A DNA stretch of 64,000 nt from Doryteuthis pealeii (GCA_023376005.1 CM042152.1:90435948-90499947); one strand, 5' to 3'. Numbered from the stretch's first letter, positions 49,255 to 59,998 are shown. Made by a program: numbers and translations. The notes: generated from the sequence alone by a model not told the origin.

Positions 49255-49680
49255 AACCCTAGACGATATATGTAATAGTCGCTTAATGAAATCTACAACA
49301 CATGGGTATTGTAAAAACTTTGGGTTTATTTCTTTTCCTCGGCTGGTGGGTGGCGAGCGTGACAATAGGAATGCCCAAGATGATGACTGGCGCTGGTGAG
49401 GTGGAGGGTGGCTGGTGGGTCCCACAGCCGTTGGCTGCAATGGACCGTGAGTGTCTGTCGCTCACTTGTCTCCAGTCTGACTCTCTAACTGACCTGGGAT
49501 CCCTGACTTCCTTTTATATATATCAAATGCCTATGCGTTATCTTTTGTTATCTTTATCAGCGGACAAATCTATTTCCGAACTCATTGTTACCCATCCTTC
49601 TGTTTGCTTTACCTGGAAAAAGTCCTTTTTAGAGGTGCTTTTTAATACCTAACAATAGTACACTAACAATCCCATAAATC
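49255..49680 (-). mobile_element. LTR of family N, minus strand
   Basis: Minus strand: TCCATTGCAGCCAACGGCTG, CCACCTCACCAGCG, CTCGCCACCCACCAGCC, GAAATAAACC (polyadenylation signal, 49330) and CATGTGTTGTAGATTTCATTAAGC, as in the plus copy at 9180-9350. A TATA-like reversed TTTATATATATC lies at 49515. ORFs on both strands here are by chance. Confidence 0.6.
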
Positions 49681-50134
49681 ATAGGCCCAACCAATTGGTA
49701 TCATGTAAGCAGGAAATATAATGTATTGACTTATCACTTAGCACTTACTGCTTTAGTATCTCATCTAAAATATATATGAAGTCGTTTTATTAGGACTTAT
49801 GTTATTTCTCATTAAGTAATTACATCATCATGTTGTGCTGACAGCAAGGGTTTCCATGACTCTCTCTTGCCACCCATCCCTCTTGTAGAATCCCAATTAC
49901 CATTAAATTGGAAGACAAAGGTAGCAAGCAAGCTGTGACAAATACAGATCCTGCATTGCCACAAGCACAGTACAGAGTGGTAAGTTCTTTATCTAAGCAC
50001 CATAACCCCACAAAAGTCAGCAACCAATCAAGGCTCAGGGAATGGTATCACCCACATGCAAATATGGAATATTCCTGTGCCATATATACCAACTGCTTCA
50101 GGTCAACTTCACTCAGACTTATCTGGTCACTTCA
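49681..50134. other. Unassigned
   Basis: 50030-50110 has CACCCACATGCAAATATGG and a TATATACC, which resemble a weak LTR promoter of family O, but the match is loose. Confidence 0.3.
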
Positions 50135-50172
50135 ACAGCATACTGACTGACTTACTTCAACAGCATACTGAT

Positions 50173-50209
<37 letters not shown>

Positions 50210-50452
50210 TACTTCAACAGCATACTGATTGACTGACTGACTGACTTACTTCAACAGCATACTGACTGACTGACTGACTTACTTCAACAGCATACTGATG
50301 ACTGACTGACTGACTTACTTCAACAGCATACTGACTGACTGACTGACTGACTTACTTCAACAGCATACTGACTGACTGACTGACTTACTTCAACAGCATA
50401 CTGACTGACTGACTGACTGACTTACTTTAACAGCATACTGACTCACTTTGAC
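50135..50452. repeat. CTGA-containing minisatellite
   Basis: Units of TTACTTCAACAGCATACTGA joined by two to six CTGA/GACT repeats (step about 36-48 bp) occur about eight times. Confidence 0.9.
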
Positions 50453-50459
50453 ACCTCTC

Positions 50460-50985
50460 AGTCATCTCTCCTGACAGGTCTTCTGCAGGGCATTCAGTAT
50501 CCATATAGAGCTGATTTAGGTTTTTGCAGTTTGCCTACACTGGTGTATCCATGTGTAGTTGTCCACAGGAGAATATCACTTCTGAGTTTGTCCTTACTTC
50601 TACAGCAGTGTCCAATATGTCTTTTTCATCTTGGATAGTTTGTGTGATAGGAGATAAGTAGCTGTACAGCTGGGTTTTTTTTGTGGGGTGCTGCTTCCAT
50701 GCAGAATCCTTGTGTGGATTCAATCTAGCTTTTTCTCCGATTGTTTTATTAAAGTAGAAGTGGTACAGCCATACAGTAGCACTGACATGGCTACAGATTG
50801 GAAGAAATCTCACTTTGTCTTATTAGAGAGATCAGATTTCCATATGATTGATAATTGATATTCTTAGGCATATATTGACATTGCTTTCCGTGGATGGGAT
50901 ATTACTACCTAGGTATCTGAACTGGTCAACTAATTTCAGAGCCTTGCCATCCAGCGTGGAGATGTCTCAAATAGCAGTTATGTAC
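50460..50985 (-). pseudogene. RTE-like non-LTR retrotransposon, C-terminal region
   Basis: The minus strand in three frames gives LDGKALKLVDQFRYLGSNIP then STESNVNI, YQSYGNLI, SVLLYGCTT-like AVPLL, SAWKQHPTKKTQLYSYLSPI then TQTIQ, and SDILLWTTTHGYTSV. This order (LVDxFxYLGSxIxSTExDVxxR..LSxIWKSxLSD..LLYGCTTWTL..SWKQHPTKxxLYxxLPPI..LLWTPTHG) is the tail of a widespread RTE/RTE-like pol. The frame is broken several times. Confidence 0.8.
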
Positions 50986-51190
50986 ATTGTAACATGATGA
51001 AATGTGATTGCGTTTTATGAGATGAATTAAGAAGGAATTAATAATGTCATAAAAATCAAGATAATATCTGATAAGATATTAAGTTTAAATTTTTAGACAA
51101 AATTTTAAGCAGGCAAAAGATTTTGAATTGAACTGAATTTCCTACATAATGGGAATGACTAAGAAGAGCGTCTCTTACATTCATATATGG
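50986..51190. other. Spacer
   Basis: No feature seen. Confidence 0.4.
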
Positions 51191-51480
51191 AAAAAGCGTG
51201 TGGTGTAATGGTTAAAGTCATGGGAAATGGACTCATTGCCCCGAGTTCAAATCCTGGACGTGGTTAATTGCATTTCACTTAGCACTAATACCATAGGGAA
51301 AGGTATGAATACTACTCCCCCTCCAACTATGGATAAATGGTAGGGCAGACTGGACTCTTTAGCCTTGGTTAGGCAACCGGTCTAGGAGAAGGAAAACTCT
51401 GAATTCAAAACCTGTTAAAATCCGCTTAAGAAATTGACCTTGTGTTGTATCCTGCTCGTGCGGAGGGGTTGATAAATATG
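51191..51480 (+). mobile_element. SINE1, plus strand
   Basis: AAGCGTGTGGTGTAATGG (box A), CGAGTTCAAATCC (box B), full body and GCGGAGGGGTTGATAAATATG. The GCCCCGAGTTCAAATCCTGGA variant is shared with the copy at 6721, so both are one subfamily. Confidence 0.9.
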
Positions 51481-51812
51481 TATATTGAAAAATATTCACC
51501 AGCTACAAAATCATATTTCATGTTAATGGCTTACATCATTCCAATAATATTTGCTATGAAAGATAGTTTTGGATAATGATGTTTTGAAGAGAATCAGTTA
51601 AAACAGAATTATCTAAAATCTAAAGAGAGAACTCAGTTTCCCATGAACTTTCAAAGAATCTGCTCACCAGGAATAATAACTACCATTTTTTTCCTCGCCA
51701 GGATATTGCAAAAGATAAGAAATACTGCATGTTAACAATAATATAATATTTTCATGAAATAAAAGAATTAAAAGACTTATTTCATAACCTGGTTTGGTTG
51801 TGGGTGGTACTA
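51481..51812. other. Unassigned
   Basis: No feature seen. Confidence 0.4.
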
Positions 51813-52440
51813 CTAATGTAAGTACGTCTTCATCAAGGATAGCCAGATGGAGCCCATCTCTCTCAAGGCCGCCATGTTGGCTGGGGCATTAGAATGCACC
51901 GACTGCACCTCTGCAGAGGGGGAAGACTCCCCCAAATGGGACCACCTGTTGGCCATGTGTGGCGACCCATGATGCTTAAGAATGGAGTCTTAGTGAATGA
52001 GCAGTTCATGACCTGCAACACTCCACTTAGACACTTACTTAAGCTAGACGGACAGTCGGAGAGGCACCCTCTGATCAATCTGCTGGTCACATCATGCCCT
52101 AGTACCTATATGATTGTCCTGACCCTATTGCCCTTATGGCAAGCCCCAATCCTTTTTATCATATGGGTGCTAGAAGGTGGTGGCTGAGAGTCTACATGTC
52201 CTGGGAAAGGTGTTAGGCTCTATCTGATGTTGAGGTTCCAGTTTTGGAGGTTTGGAGAATGTGGAGCACCCCTTCATCAGTACCTGTTAGGGTCCCATCT
52301 ATGGGTTAAATAGAAAAATGTCTTTATAAAAAAATTGTATTATCCATTAAGAATTGATTTATTTCAAAACTTTATTGGCATTAAATGACCCACTGAGGTT
52401 GATATGTTGTAAAACAAAACAAACAAAACCAAACCAAACC
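51813..52440 (-). repeat. Repeat F, minus strand, longest copy
   Basis: The blocks known from 43919 are preceded by about 220 bp more of repeat (GATAGCCAGATGGAGCCC, GCACCGACTGCACCTCTGC, ACCACCTGTTGGCCATGTG). The total is about 630 bp. A 38-bp internal deletion removes TCACCATTG.. up to GTAGTACC. No coding frame is credible. Confidence 0.75.
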
Positions 52441-52454
52441 AAATCTCTCTCCAG

Positions 52455-52690
52455 GTCTGGTTTGAATTCAGAGTCTTCCTATTCATAGACCGATTACCAT
52501 ACTAAGGTTAAAGAGCCCAGTCTGCTCTATGTTTACCCATAGTGGAGGGAGAATAGTTCATTGCATTATTCATAATTTTCCCTGGGGGTATTAGTGCTAT
52601 GTGAAATGCAAACAGTCATGTTCAGGATTTGAACTCGGATAGCCGAGTTCACTTCCTACAACAATAACCATTATACCACAAATGTCTCCA
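52455..52690 (-). mobile_element. SINE1, minus strand, old copy
   Basis: TTTGAATTCAGAGTCTTCC, AAAGAGCCCAGTCTGC, ATAGTGGAGGGAGAAT, TATGTGAAATGCAAACAG and a damaged head (AACCATTATACCACA) are in order. Confidence 0.7.
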
Positions 52691-52838
52691 CATTATCTCA
52701 TGAAATGATAACACACAAATCTGTAAGCATTTTACAAATACAAAATTTATGTAAAAAAATAACCCAGAACAAGTATCCTCATGCCTTAAGTGTTCAAACA
52801 GCACTTCTTCCTAATTTGGTGTACAAGAACATCAACTA
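52691..52838. other. Spacer
   Basis: No feature seen. Confidence 0.4.
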
Positions 52839-53475
52839 TTAATAAGGGATAAAACATAATAAAAAGCAAGTAAAAGAAAAAAAATAATTAAAAAAACAAC
52901 ATAAAAAATAGACAAAAAATAAACATACTAAGAATAAAAAGAAAAAATAAACAAAAAAATTAATAACTTGAAAAGTAAAGAAATAAACAAAAAATAAACA
53001 TATTATTAATAAAAGAAAAATTAATAAGAAAAAATAAACATAAAAAATACAAAAAATAAACCAAAAAATAAACATACTATGAATAAAAGAAAAAATAAAC
53101 AAAAAAATAAACATAAATTTTTAAAAAATAAATAAAAATAAACATACTAAGAATTAAAAAAATAAACAAAAAAATAAACAACATAAAAAATAAAAAATAA
53201 GCAAAAATTAAACATACTAAGAATAAAAGAAAAATTAATAAAAAAAAATAAACAACATAAAAAATAAAAAATAAATATACTAAGAATAAAGTAAAAATTA
53301 ATAAAAAAAAATAAACAACATAAAAATAAAAAATAAATATACTAAGAATAAAAGAAAAATTAATAAGAAACAACATATATAAAAAATAAACAAAAAATAA
53401 ACAACATGAAAAATAAAAAAATAAACATACTAAGAATAAAATAAAAATTAATAAGAAAAAATAAACAACTCAAAA
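52839..53475. repeat. AAATAAACATACTAAGAATAA minisatellite
   Basis: Units of about 60 bp built from ACATACTAAGAATAAA and AAAATTAATAAGAAAAAATA recur ten or more times. F/Y/I-rich minus-strand frames are artefacts. Confidence 0.9.
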
Positions 53476-53878
53476 ACAAGAATATATTTAGAATAAAAGA
53501 CAATAAAACAAATATATAGAAAAATAATTTTTATTAATCTCTATATAAATATAGATAGGAGAAAATTATTTTTAACTTTTTAAATCCCAGGTAATGCAGG
53601 ATAGCTCTGCTAGTTGAAAGTAAACCATTTTGTTGTGTATCTTTGGTATTTAATACTTCAACATCACAGGTTCTAACACCTTTCAAATTCTATCAAGTTC
53701 TTGCTTGATCTGATTGGTCTGACTCCTACTGATACTTTACTTAGACCATCCAATCTGACTAAATTTCAAAGCTTCTATTTATGCATTTTGCTGCCCAAAC
53801 ACATAAGCCAGTTATGCTAAGACACAGAGCTTTGAAATTATCTTAAAATAACCCTGACATAGTGTCAATTTTTTGGCT
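53476..53878. other. Unassigned
   Basis: No feature seen. Confidence 0.4.
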
Positions 53879-54085
53879 GGCAGGAATTCAGAGTTTTCCT
53901 TCTCCAAAACTGGTTACCTAACCAAGACAAAAGAACCCAATCTGCAAGAAGAAGAGGCAGATTCATGACGTTCTCGAAGAGCCTTAGTGTGAGGTGAAAC
54001 ACAAAAAGCCTTGTCCAGGATTTGAACCCTGACTGCCAATTCCATTTCCTACTATGATAACCATTACACTAGCATGCCTCAGGAT
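53879..54085 (-). mobile_element. SINE1, minus strand, diverged
   Basis: GGAATTCAGAGTTTTCCTTCTCC..CTGGTTACCTAACC, GATTTGAACCCTG (box B) and ATAACCATTACACTAGCATGCC (box A) remain. The 3' tail is absent. Confidence 0.75.
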
Positions 54086-54105
54086 TGGTGGTCAAGAAAC
54101 TGTAT

Positions 54106-54392
54106 ATATATATTTACCAACCCCTCCGCATGAGCAGGATGCAACACAAGGTCAATTTCTTAAGCGGATTTTAACAGGTTTTGAATTCAGAGTTCTCCTA
54201 GACTGGTTACCTAACCATGGTTAGAGAGTCCAGTCCGCCCTACTATTTACCCATAGGTGGAGGGAGAATTGGATTCATACCTTTCCCAAGGGTATTAGCG
54301 TAATGTGAAATGCCAACAGCTTTGTCCAGGAATTGAACTTGTGTTGACGAATCCATTTCCTACGACTCTAACCATTAGACCACGCGCCTCCA
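54106..54392 (-). mobile_element. SINE1, minus strand, full length
   Basis: From the tail TATATTTACCAACCCCTCCGC to the head GACCACGCGCCTCC, all blocks are present. Confidence 0.9.
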
Positions 54393-54458
54393 TAAGGCAA
54401 GAAACTGTATGTGGTGGATACTGGCAAGGTGTGGCAATATGCTGGTCATGGGACCAAA

Positions 54459-55141
54459 TGTGGTCCTGTTACATATCCACATTGACACAGGGAGCACAAC
54501 TGGTGTGTGAGAGTGAGACTTCTCAGATAAGAGAGTTCTTCAAAGGGCTTCTGTTGGGTTTTGCTTGTTTAAATTAAATGAATTAACACACATTTTTTGT
54601 TACTTGATCAAGTTTTTATTTTATCTTTTTATCTTTATGCCCATTATCACCACACGGAGAGACTGTTTTTTTTATTAAAGTTCCTCTCAATTGTTATTCA
54701 CTTTTAAAATTGAGAATAAGTATAACACATAAGAATCAGGAAGTCTTATCTAAAATTGCATGGGATATGTTGCTTTTAATATTAAGTAACTATCAACATC
54801 AATTTTAGTTTTGAAGATGGTATGATAAATAAAATATGAAACTCAAGATATCCCTATTTTGTAAGAATTAATAAATAAAAAAATTAAAAATGACTTCTAG
54901 TGCATTTACCTAACCCATCTGCCACAGGTAGGATGTGGTCCTATTACATACCCACATTGACACAGGGAGCACAACTGGTGTGTGAGAGTGAGACTTCTCA
55001 GATAAGAGAGTTCTTCAAAGGGCTTCTGTTGGGTTTTGCTTGTTTAAATTAAATGAATTAACACACATTCTTTTGTTACTTGATCAAGTTTTTATTTTAT
55101 CTTTTTATCTTTATGCCCATTATCACCGCGCGGAGAGACTG
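54459..55141 (-). repeat. Direct duplication of about 206 bp, likely LTR 3' part plus leader
   Basis: 54459-54664 and 54935-55141 are almost identical (about three differences). On the minus strand each has AAAATAAAAACTTGATCAAGTAAC, like the R-U5 part of LTR families M, then CAACAGAAGCCCTTTGAAG.. The 270-bp spacer has a SINE-like end (ACCCATCTGCCACAGGTAGGATGTGG, 54915). The near identity suggests recent duplication. Confidence 0.8.
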
Positions 55142-56065
55142 GCCAGGCTGAATCTCAAAATTCTCACTTCTCACTCCTCCTTTCTCCCCTTCAACACATA
55201 TCATTATCTGTCCAATCAAAACCATGCCATGCATCTATGCTGGCATCATCATTCAAATTTTTCCATTACAATACACACCACCACTCAAACTTTTTCCGTA
55301 ACTAATCACTCAAACCACCATCATGGTTCCACGTCATGACCATTATGTCACACAAAGTTTTCTAATCTTACAAGGTTATAAAGTTTATGAAAATAAAAGT
55401 TTGAACTTGGAAGCATAGTAGATATAACACCAACTTTCTTGTGAAACATCAAATTGTACATTTACAAACTTATGTATGTGGTGAGGGGGAATGTGCAATA
55501 AGACAGTAACAAGTACAAGTAGATCTGTGCCTTTTGCAGAGATCAAAATTATTAATATTTTGGTATCAATGGAAACATTAATCTTGACACTAAGAAGAAG
55601 AATGTCAGTTGTCATTTTGTTTAAAATCCAACAAGGGAAAATTTCCAATCGACTTCACTAAGCTTTCCAGAACTCTGTCAGATTTTCATTAATAACTAGA
55701 CAACCTGTGAACCTGTTGGCTTTCTGTTCTAACATTCATTCATGATAATACTAAGACTAGGAATGATGGGAAGGAATATGCTCATTAGTACTTTGTAGTT
55801 ATTTCTGCTATAATGAAAATTTATGAATATATTTTATCATATATTTTAATTGGAAAGATATTTTGCAAAATTTCATAAATTGTTGTCTTTCAGTTTTAAG
55901 ATAAATGGATTTTGAATAAACCCAATAACAAGTCAATTATTCTGTTAAATATTTTCTTTTGCACAATTGGAAAATAATGTAAAGGAAAATTCAAAAATAA
56001 GAAAGAAAATAGGAAGGATCCTAATTAAGAATGAATTGAAAATATACCGAATTAACAACATTGTT
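55142..56065. other. Unassigned
   Basis: No gene is supported; AT-rich throughout with a C-rich stretch at 55230-55330. Confidence 0.4.
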
Positions 56066-56242
56066 GGTGGGTTGGTTGGGTTGTATGGCACGTCAACCCC
56101 TGTTGGGTTATTTTATGCTGTAGATCTTTTGTTTGATTTATTCTTGATGGGTATATTTTTTAAACTCCATTTTTGTAAAACACATTTTTTTAAACTCTTT
56201 TAAAAAAAATCTATTTAGCCCATAGATGGGACCCTAGCAGGT
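56066..56242 (+). repeat. Repeat F, plus strand, partial
   Basis: GGTGGGTTGGTTGGGTTGTATGGCACGTCAACCCC, TTGGGTTATTTTATGC, TTTAGCCCATAGATGGGACCC and TAGCAGGTAC mark the first 175 bp of repeat F. Confidence 0.65.
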
Positions 56243-56557
56243 ACAAAATATAGAAATATATAATATCATATAATAATATATAATTTTAGATATACTATAT
56301 TGTATATAACATATAATATTAAATATACTATATTGTAACTGATTGTAACTGGAATATCAGCAGCAGCTATATGATTTCTTTCTAAAAATTGTTTGATTTT
56401 TGTTTGATTAAATAATCATATCCCTTAATCAGTAAAAATCAATTAAAAAAAAGGGTGGACTAACTTATCAAATTATAATTATATTAATTGTATTAATTTT
56501 GTTATTTATCAATTTATGTACTCTTATGTGTAATTTATTATTTTCTAGTGATTTTCT
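56243..56557. other. AT-rich spacer
   Basis: No feature seen. A near match of 56455-56555 (GTGGACTAACTTATCAAATTATAA.. up to TTTCTAGT) recurs at 59905-59999, both leading into a TTC tract. Confidence 0.5.
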
Positions 56558-56630
56558 TCTTCTTCTTCTTCTTCTTCTTCTTTAGATTCTTCTTCTTCTT
56601 CTTCTTCTTCTTCTTCTTCTTCTTCTTCTT

Positions 56631-56662
<32 letters not shown>
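56558..56662. repeat. CTT then ATT tract (LINE tail)
   Basis: (CTT)n at 56558-56631 and (ATT)n at 56635-56662. Read on the minus strand the AAT repeats are the 3' tail of the LINE piece that follows. Confidence 0.9.
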
Positions 56663-56663
<1 letters not shown>

Positions 56664-57113
56664 TCACTCCAGAGAGTTTTTCACATCCACCTTAGCTGAT
56701 GGTTCACTGGAGGCTGTGACAGCAAGTCTCCTCAGGTCTCTATGACTCTTCTGAGTATTCTAGACAATCGCAACAATGCTGTAGTCTGGATGGCCTTGGT
56801 TCTTCATCCAGACTCTTTTCCAGACCCCTGGGTATCGTTCAAAGAGCACCAATTACAAGTGGTACAATCTTCACGTCCATGTTCCACAGTTTTCTTAGTT
56901 CTCTGATGAAGTCCAAGTATTTGTTTATCTTTTCGCTTTCTCTCACTTTCCTGAGAAGAAATTTGTGATCAGCTGGGATGGCAAAATCCACAAGATGACA
57001 AGTTCTCTTCTTCTTGTTAATCAATTCTAGATCTGGTCTCCCTGCCGGGATTAGGTGATCTGTCTCTATCTCAAAGTCCCAGAGAACTTTGTGCATCTCG
57101 TTCTCCAGGACAG
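56663..57113 (-). pseudogene. R2-like LINE, restriction-like endonuclease domain to 3' end
   Basis: From 57113 the minus strand reads LENEMHKVLWDFEIETDHLI, then AGRPDLELINKKKRTCHLVD, FAIPADHKF, KYLDFIRELRKLWNMDVK and IVPLVIGAL. A shifted frame continues with KTTALLRLSRILRRV-like remains and the AAT tail. RPD followed about 14 residues later by VD is the catalytic core of the restriction-like endonuclease in R2/R4/NeSL-type elements. At least one frameshift follows VIGAL. This is the best preserved piece of this LINE. Confidence 0.8.
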
Positions 57114-57249
57114 ATTCATGTATTCTTATTTTTCATTTTTTTAAATTATAATTTATCTATTTTTATTTCTCTGAATGTTTGAGATGAGGCTTGAAGATTA
57201 GTATTATTAGCATTATTCGGACTATTGTCCCCATCTTCATAGTTATTTG

Positions 57250-57291
57250 TACAACGTTTTGGCCGATATACCCTCCGGCCTTCTTCAGGTA
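57250..57291 (-). ncRNA. Hammerhead-type motif, family E, copy E11
   Basis: TAC/GTA, CTGAAGA (57282-57288), A, perfect GGCCG/CGGCC, then AAAAC instead of GAAAC. Stem II is perfect, but the core G is lost. Confidence 0.4.
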
Positions 57292-57386
57292 TTTCTTGTT
57301 GGACTTGGGAACCATCTTGGACTTGGGAACCTTCTTTTCAAACTCGGGTTCCCGAGTCCGAGAAGGTTCCCGAGTCCGACAAGAAA

Positions 57387-57428
57387 TACCTGAAGAAGGC
57401 CGGAGGGTATATCAGCCAAAACATTGTA
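57387..57428 (+). ncRNA. Hammerhead-type motif, family E, copy E12
   Basis: The inverted partner of E11: TAC/GTA, CTGAAGA (57390-57396), A, GGCCG against CAGCC, AAAAC, ATT. It shares the G-to-A core change with E11, so the change predates the palindrome. Confidence 0.4.
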
Positions 57429-57482
57429 CAAATAACTATGAAGATGGAGACAATAGTCCGAATAACGCTAATAATATTATCT

Positions 57483-57900
57483 ATTTTTATTTTTTAATTT
57501 TTGAATAAAGTAAAACATTTTTAAAAAATGATAAAATAATATATATGTAAGAATTTTAATGATATAGAGATCTTATTTATTTTGTTTTGTATTTATTTGT
57601 CTTGTATCAAAACACCACATGAATTGTTGGCTAGTTGGTTTGTGTTAGGGAATATCAAATCATTCTGGGTTATTTCATTATCGAACTCAGTAGTTTTTAT
57701 AAGAAATTTCATGGTTTCAAATAATTACTGATATTCTGAAAAAAATTAACATTCTATTCAGTGTTCATTTCTATATTGGCAAATACAGCTCCAAACTCGG
57801 CACTTTTACGACACACCTTGTATTCTGAAAACAATGTTTCATTCATTGTTCATTTCTATCGTGGTAAATACAACTTCAATCCTGATACTTTTATGACACA
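57483..57900. other. Unassigned; duplicated short phrase
   Basis: TTTTTATGACACACCTTGTAT-type phrase (57804, 57888) and TGTTCATTTCTAT (57761, 57848) form a two-copy repeat of about 85 bp, followed by TA. Nothing else. Confidence 0.5.
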
Positions 57901-57903
57901 CCT

Positions 57904-57904
<1 letters not shown>

Positions 57905-57946
<42 letters not shown>
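57905..57946. repeat. (TA)n tract
   Basis: TA repeat of 40 bp. Confidence 0.85.
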
Positions 57947-57947
<1 letters not shown>

Positions 57948-58262
57948 TATTGACGAAGATATATACAGTTTGTTAGACATACAAGATTTGAAAAATACAA
58001 AAAGAATGTTTTCTTTATTTTATTTATTTCAAATCTATTTAAATATTTCTCTGAAAGTAAAGCGTAAAAAAAAATTAAAAAAATTTTGAATAACACTCAA
58101 CATTTCTAAAAAAAAAACAACAAATAGCACAGCTGTATGTGTAGAAGCTGCAACATATACAATTTATTTTTTGTTTAGTTTTTTATCAAATTTGGATATT
58201 CTCTTGAAAATAATGTGTGAAAGAAATTTAGAAAGCAGTTGATTCTGAAAGATCCTATTTGA
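57947..58262. other. Unassigned
   Basis: No feature seen. Confidence 0.4.
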
Positions 58263-58500
58263 AAATGATCTGAGAAAAGATAAAAACAACATCATAGGAA
58301 TAGTAACATCTTTCAATGTAGAAATGGTTTCATTAGATGTTCTACCACTACCATTCACATCCATATTTTCTATTGTGAGCACACTTCGATCCACACCTAC
58401 ATTAACACATGTTCACTCCATATACATACACACATACCTACCTATTCACTAACATTCACTACCATTCACATTCATATTTTCTATTGCGAGCACACTCCTA
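58263..58500. repeat. Dispersed duplicate, left copy
   Basis: 58267-58411 matches 59059-59213 almost exactly (AAAAACAACATCATAGG, TTTCAATGTAGAAATGG, CCACTACCATTCACATCC, GCACACT.CTATCCACACC). A third shorter copy of the CCATTCACATTCATATTTTC part is at 58458-58500. Confidence 0.75.
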
Positions 58501-58870
58501 TTTTTGTATTTGTATCATTTTTTTGGAAGTACAAATATCATTTGGGCATTAGTGTGAAGCATTAATGTGATATATTATAATAATGTAGTTATCATAATAT
58601 ATTAATCTGTGAATAAATATCAGAAAACTCGGTTGTTTTTTTTTGTTTTTGTTTTTTTAGTTTCTTTTATTTAGTAGTAGTGGTGAATTTTTGGGATTGT
58701 AATCTCTCCCTTCTTCATGACACTGTGAGGACAGTGGTGATTTTCTGGCTGCAGGTTGTTCTTTTTATGTGGGGATGCTAATTGGTTAGTTGGGATTAAT
58801 GAGTTTGTACTATGTGGCTCTAGTAGTCTGATAGGGGTCATGGAGTTAGTGGTAAGGGGGTGTCTTGGAA
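58501..58870. other. Unassigned
   Basis: This lies between the duplicates and may be the 3' untranslated part of the Penelope-like relic on the minus strand. Confidence 0.35.
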
Positions 58871-59060
58871 TTATGTGTAGGCTTTTAGTGTGCCTGTGTC
58901 TGTGTTTAGCCCTATTCTCTGCTTGCCTAATCTAATTATCCATCTTAATTCAGCTAGTTTCCTTGCTTGGGTGGATGTAGATGCATTTCAGGTTATCTAA
59001 ATTGTGTGAAGGGTTATTAAAGTGGTGTGCGATTTTACTGGGTGGAGATTTTAGTTTTAT
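58871..59060 (-). pseudogene. Penelope-like GIY-YIG domain relic
   Basis: The minus strand gives PPSKIAHHFNNPSHNLDNLK then CIYIHPS, and in a shifted frame ARKLAELRWIIRLGKQRIGL then NTDTGTLKAYT. HHFNxPxHxLDDL..(R)..E.xWIxxLGTxxPxGLN is the second half of Penelope-type GIY-YIG domains. The catalytic Glu (AELRW) is visible. The family differs from the copy at 4224. One frameshift. Confidence 0.5.
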
Positions 59061-59214
59061 CTGAGAAAGATAAAAACAACATCATAGGAATAGTAACATC
59101 TTTCAATGTAGAAATGGTTTCATTAGATTTTCTACCACTACCATTCACATCCATATTTTCTATTGCGAGCACACTCCTATCCACACCTACATTAACACAT
59201 GTTCACCCCTAACA
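59059..59214. repeat. Dispersed duplicate, right copy
   Basis: The right copy of the 58267-58411 block. It starts exactly where the Penelope-like relic ends, so the block may be a transduced or repeated part of that element. Confidence 0.7.
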
Positions 59215-59625
59215 GAAATACTGGGTGAATTAGTATCTCTGTCGTAAAGGAAAGGAGACAAGGCAATTTATAGTGTATATAATTGGGTTAACAATTTATT
59301 AGTTGTGGTATAAAATGTGTGAGTATACAATTGGTGTTTAAAATGTCTGTAAGAGGTTTGCCAGAGAATTTCTCTTGGCGGGATATATATAAGTATGCAT
59401 TGAGGTTTAAGAAACTTAACTTTGTTGTATCTGTCTCAGCAATGTCTCGATGTTGTCCGGTAAGGTCGCTGCTTCTATGATGTCTGCCTGTCGAAGTTGT
59501 TGTGATTCTCTCATGGGTCCGGACTATGTTCTTCCTCTGTCAGGGTTCTATCTCTGCCCCCTATTGTCCGGACTTCCGGTCGGAGGCAGATAACCCAATT
59601 TCCAATACTTCGTATAGATACACAC
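59215..59625 (-). mobile_element. Possible LTR (family P relative), minus strand
   Basis: AACAATTTATTAGTTG (59289) is a reversed polyadenylation-like signal near a change to ACAGAAATACTGG. The GC-richer part at 59440-59600 has a repeated TCCGGAC (59515, 59569). A single copy, so the call is weak. Confidence 0.3.
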
Positions 59626-59998
59626 ATACCTACCAATTCTCATTCAGGCTGTGATCCCTTTTTACCGGCCCCATTCTGCTGGCCCATTTCTGAAAAACTG
59701 ATTTATTTCTGCAACCCGTGTAATTGGGTCGGACACGGGACTATACACATGCACAAATCTCGTGAACACTTGATCCCTTTGCCACGTCTTTTGGAACAAT
59801 TGACAGTATCTTCAACAATCATCACACAGAAAATGTGTTTAAGTGGCACCAATGTGATGGGTACTATTTTTTATGTTGTGAGGGCATGATGAGAAGGGTA
59901 GGATGGATTAACTTATTAAATTATAACTATATAAATTGTATTAATTTTGTGATTTATCAATTTATGTACTTTTATATGTAATTTATTATTTTCTAGTC
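59626..59998. other. Unassigned
   Basis: 59905-59999 matches 56455-56555 as noted there. No gene. Confidence 0.4.

Larger units (their letters stand above)
57165..57482. repeat. Palindrome of two ribozyme-SINE (family E) 3' halves
   Basis: Arms of about 140 bp (57198-57340 and 57345-57480) are inverted copies: tail, motif, then 27-bp repeats meeting at the centre around CTCGGGTTCCCGAG. The left tail extends further to AATGTTTGAGATGAGG. Arms differ at about ten places, so this palindrome is older than those at 17.6 and 20.7 kb. The centre lies within the repeat, which may have let copies pair. Confidence 0.85.

Noticed and set aside
49302..49652. 116-codon ORF with a possible signal peptide (FLFLGWWVASVTIG)
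   Set aside because: It lies antisense over an LTR of family N whose second copy has no such frame.
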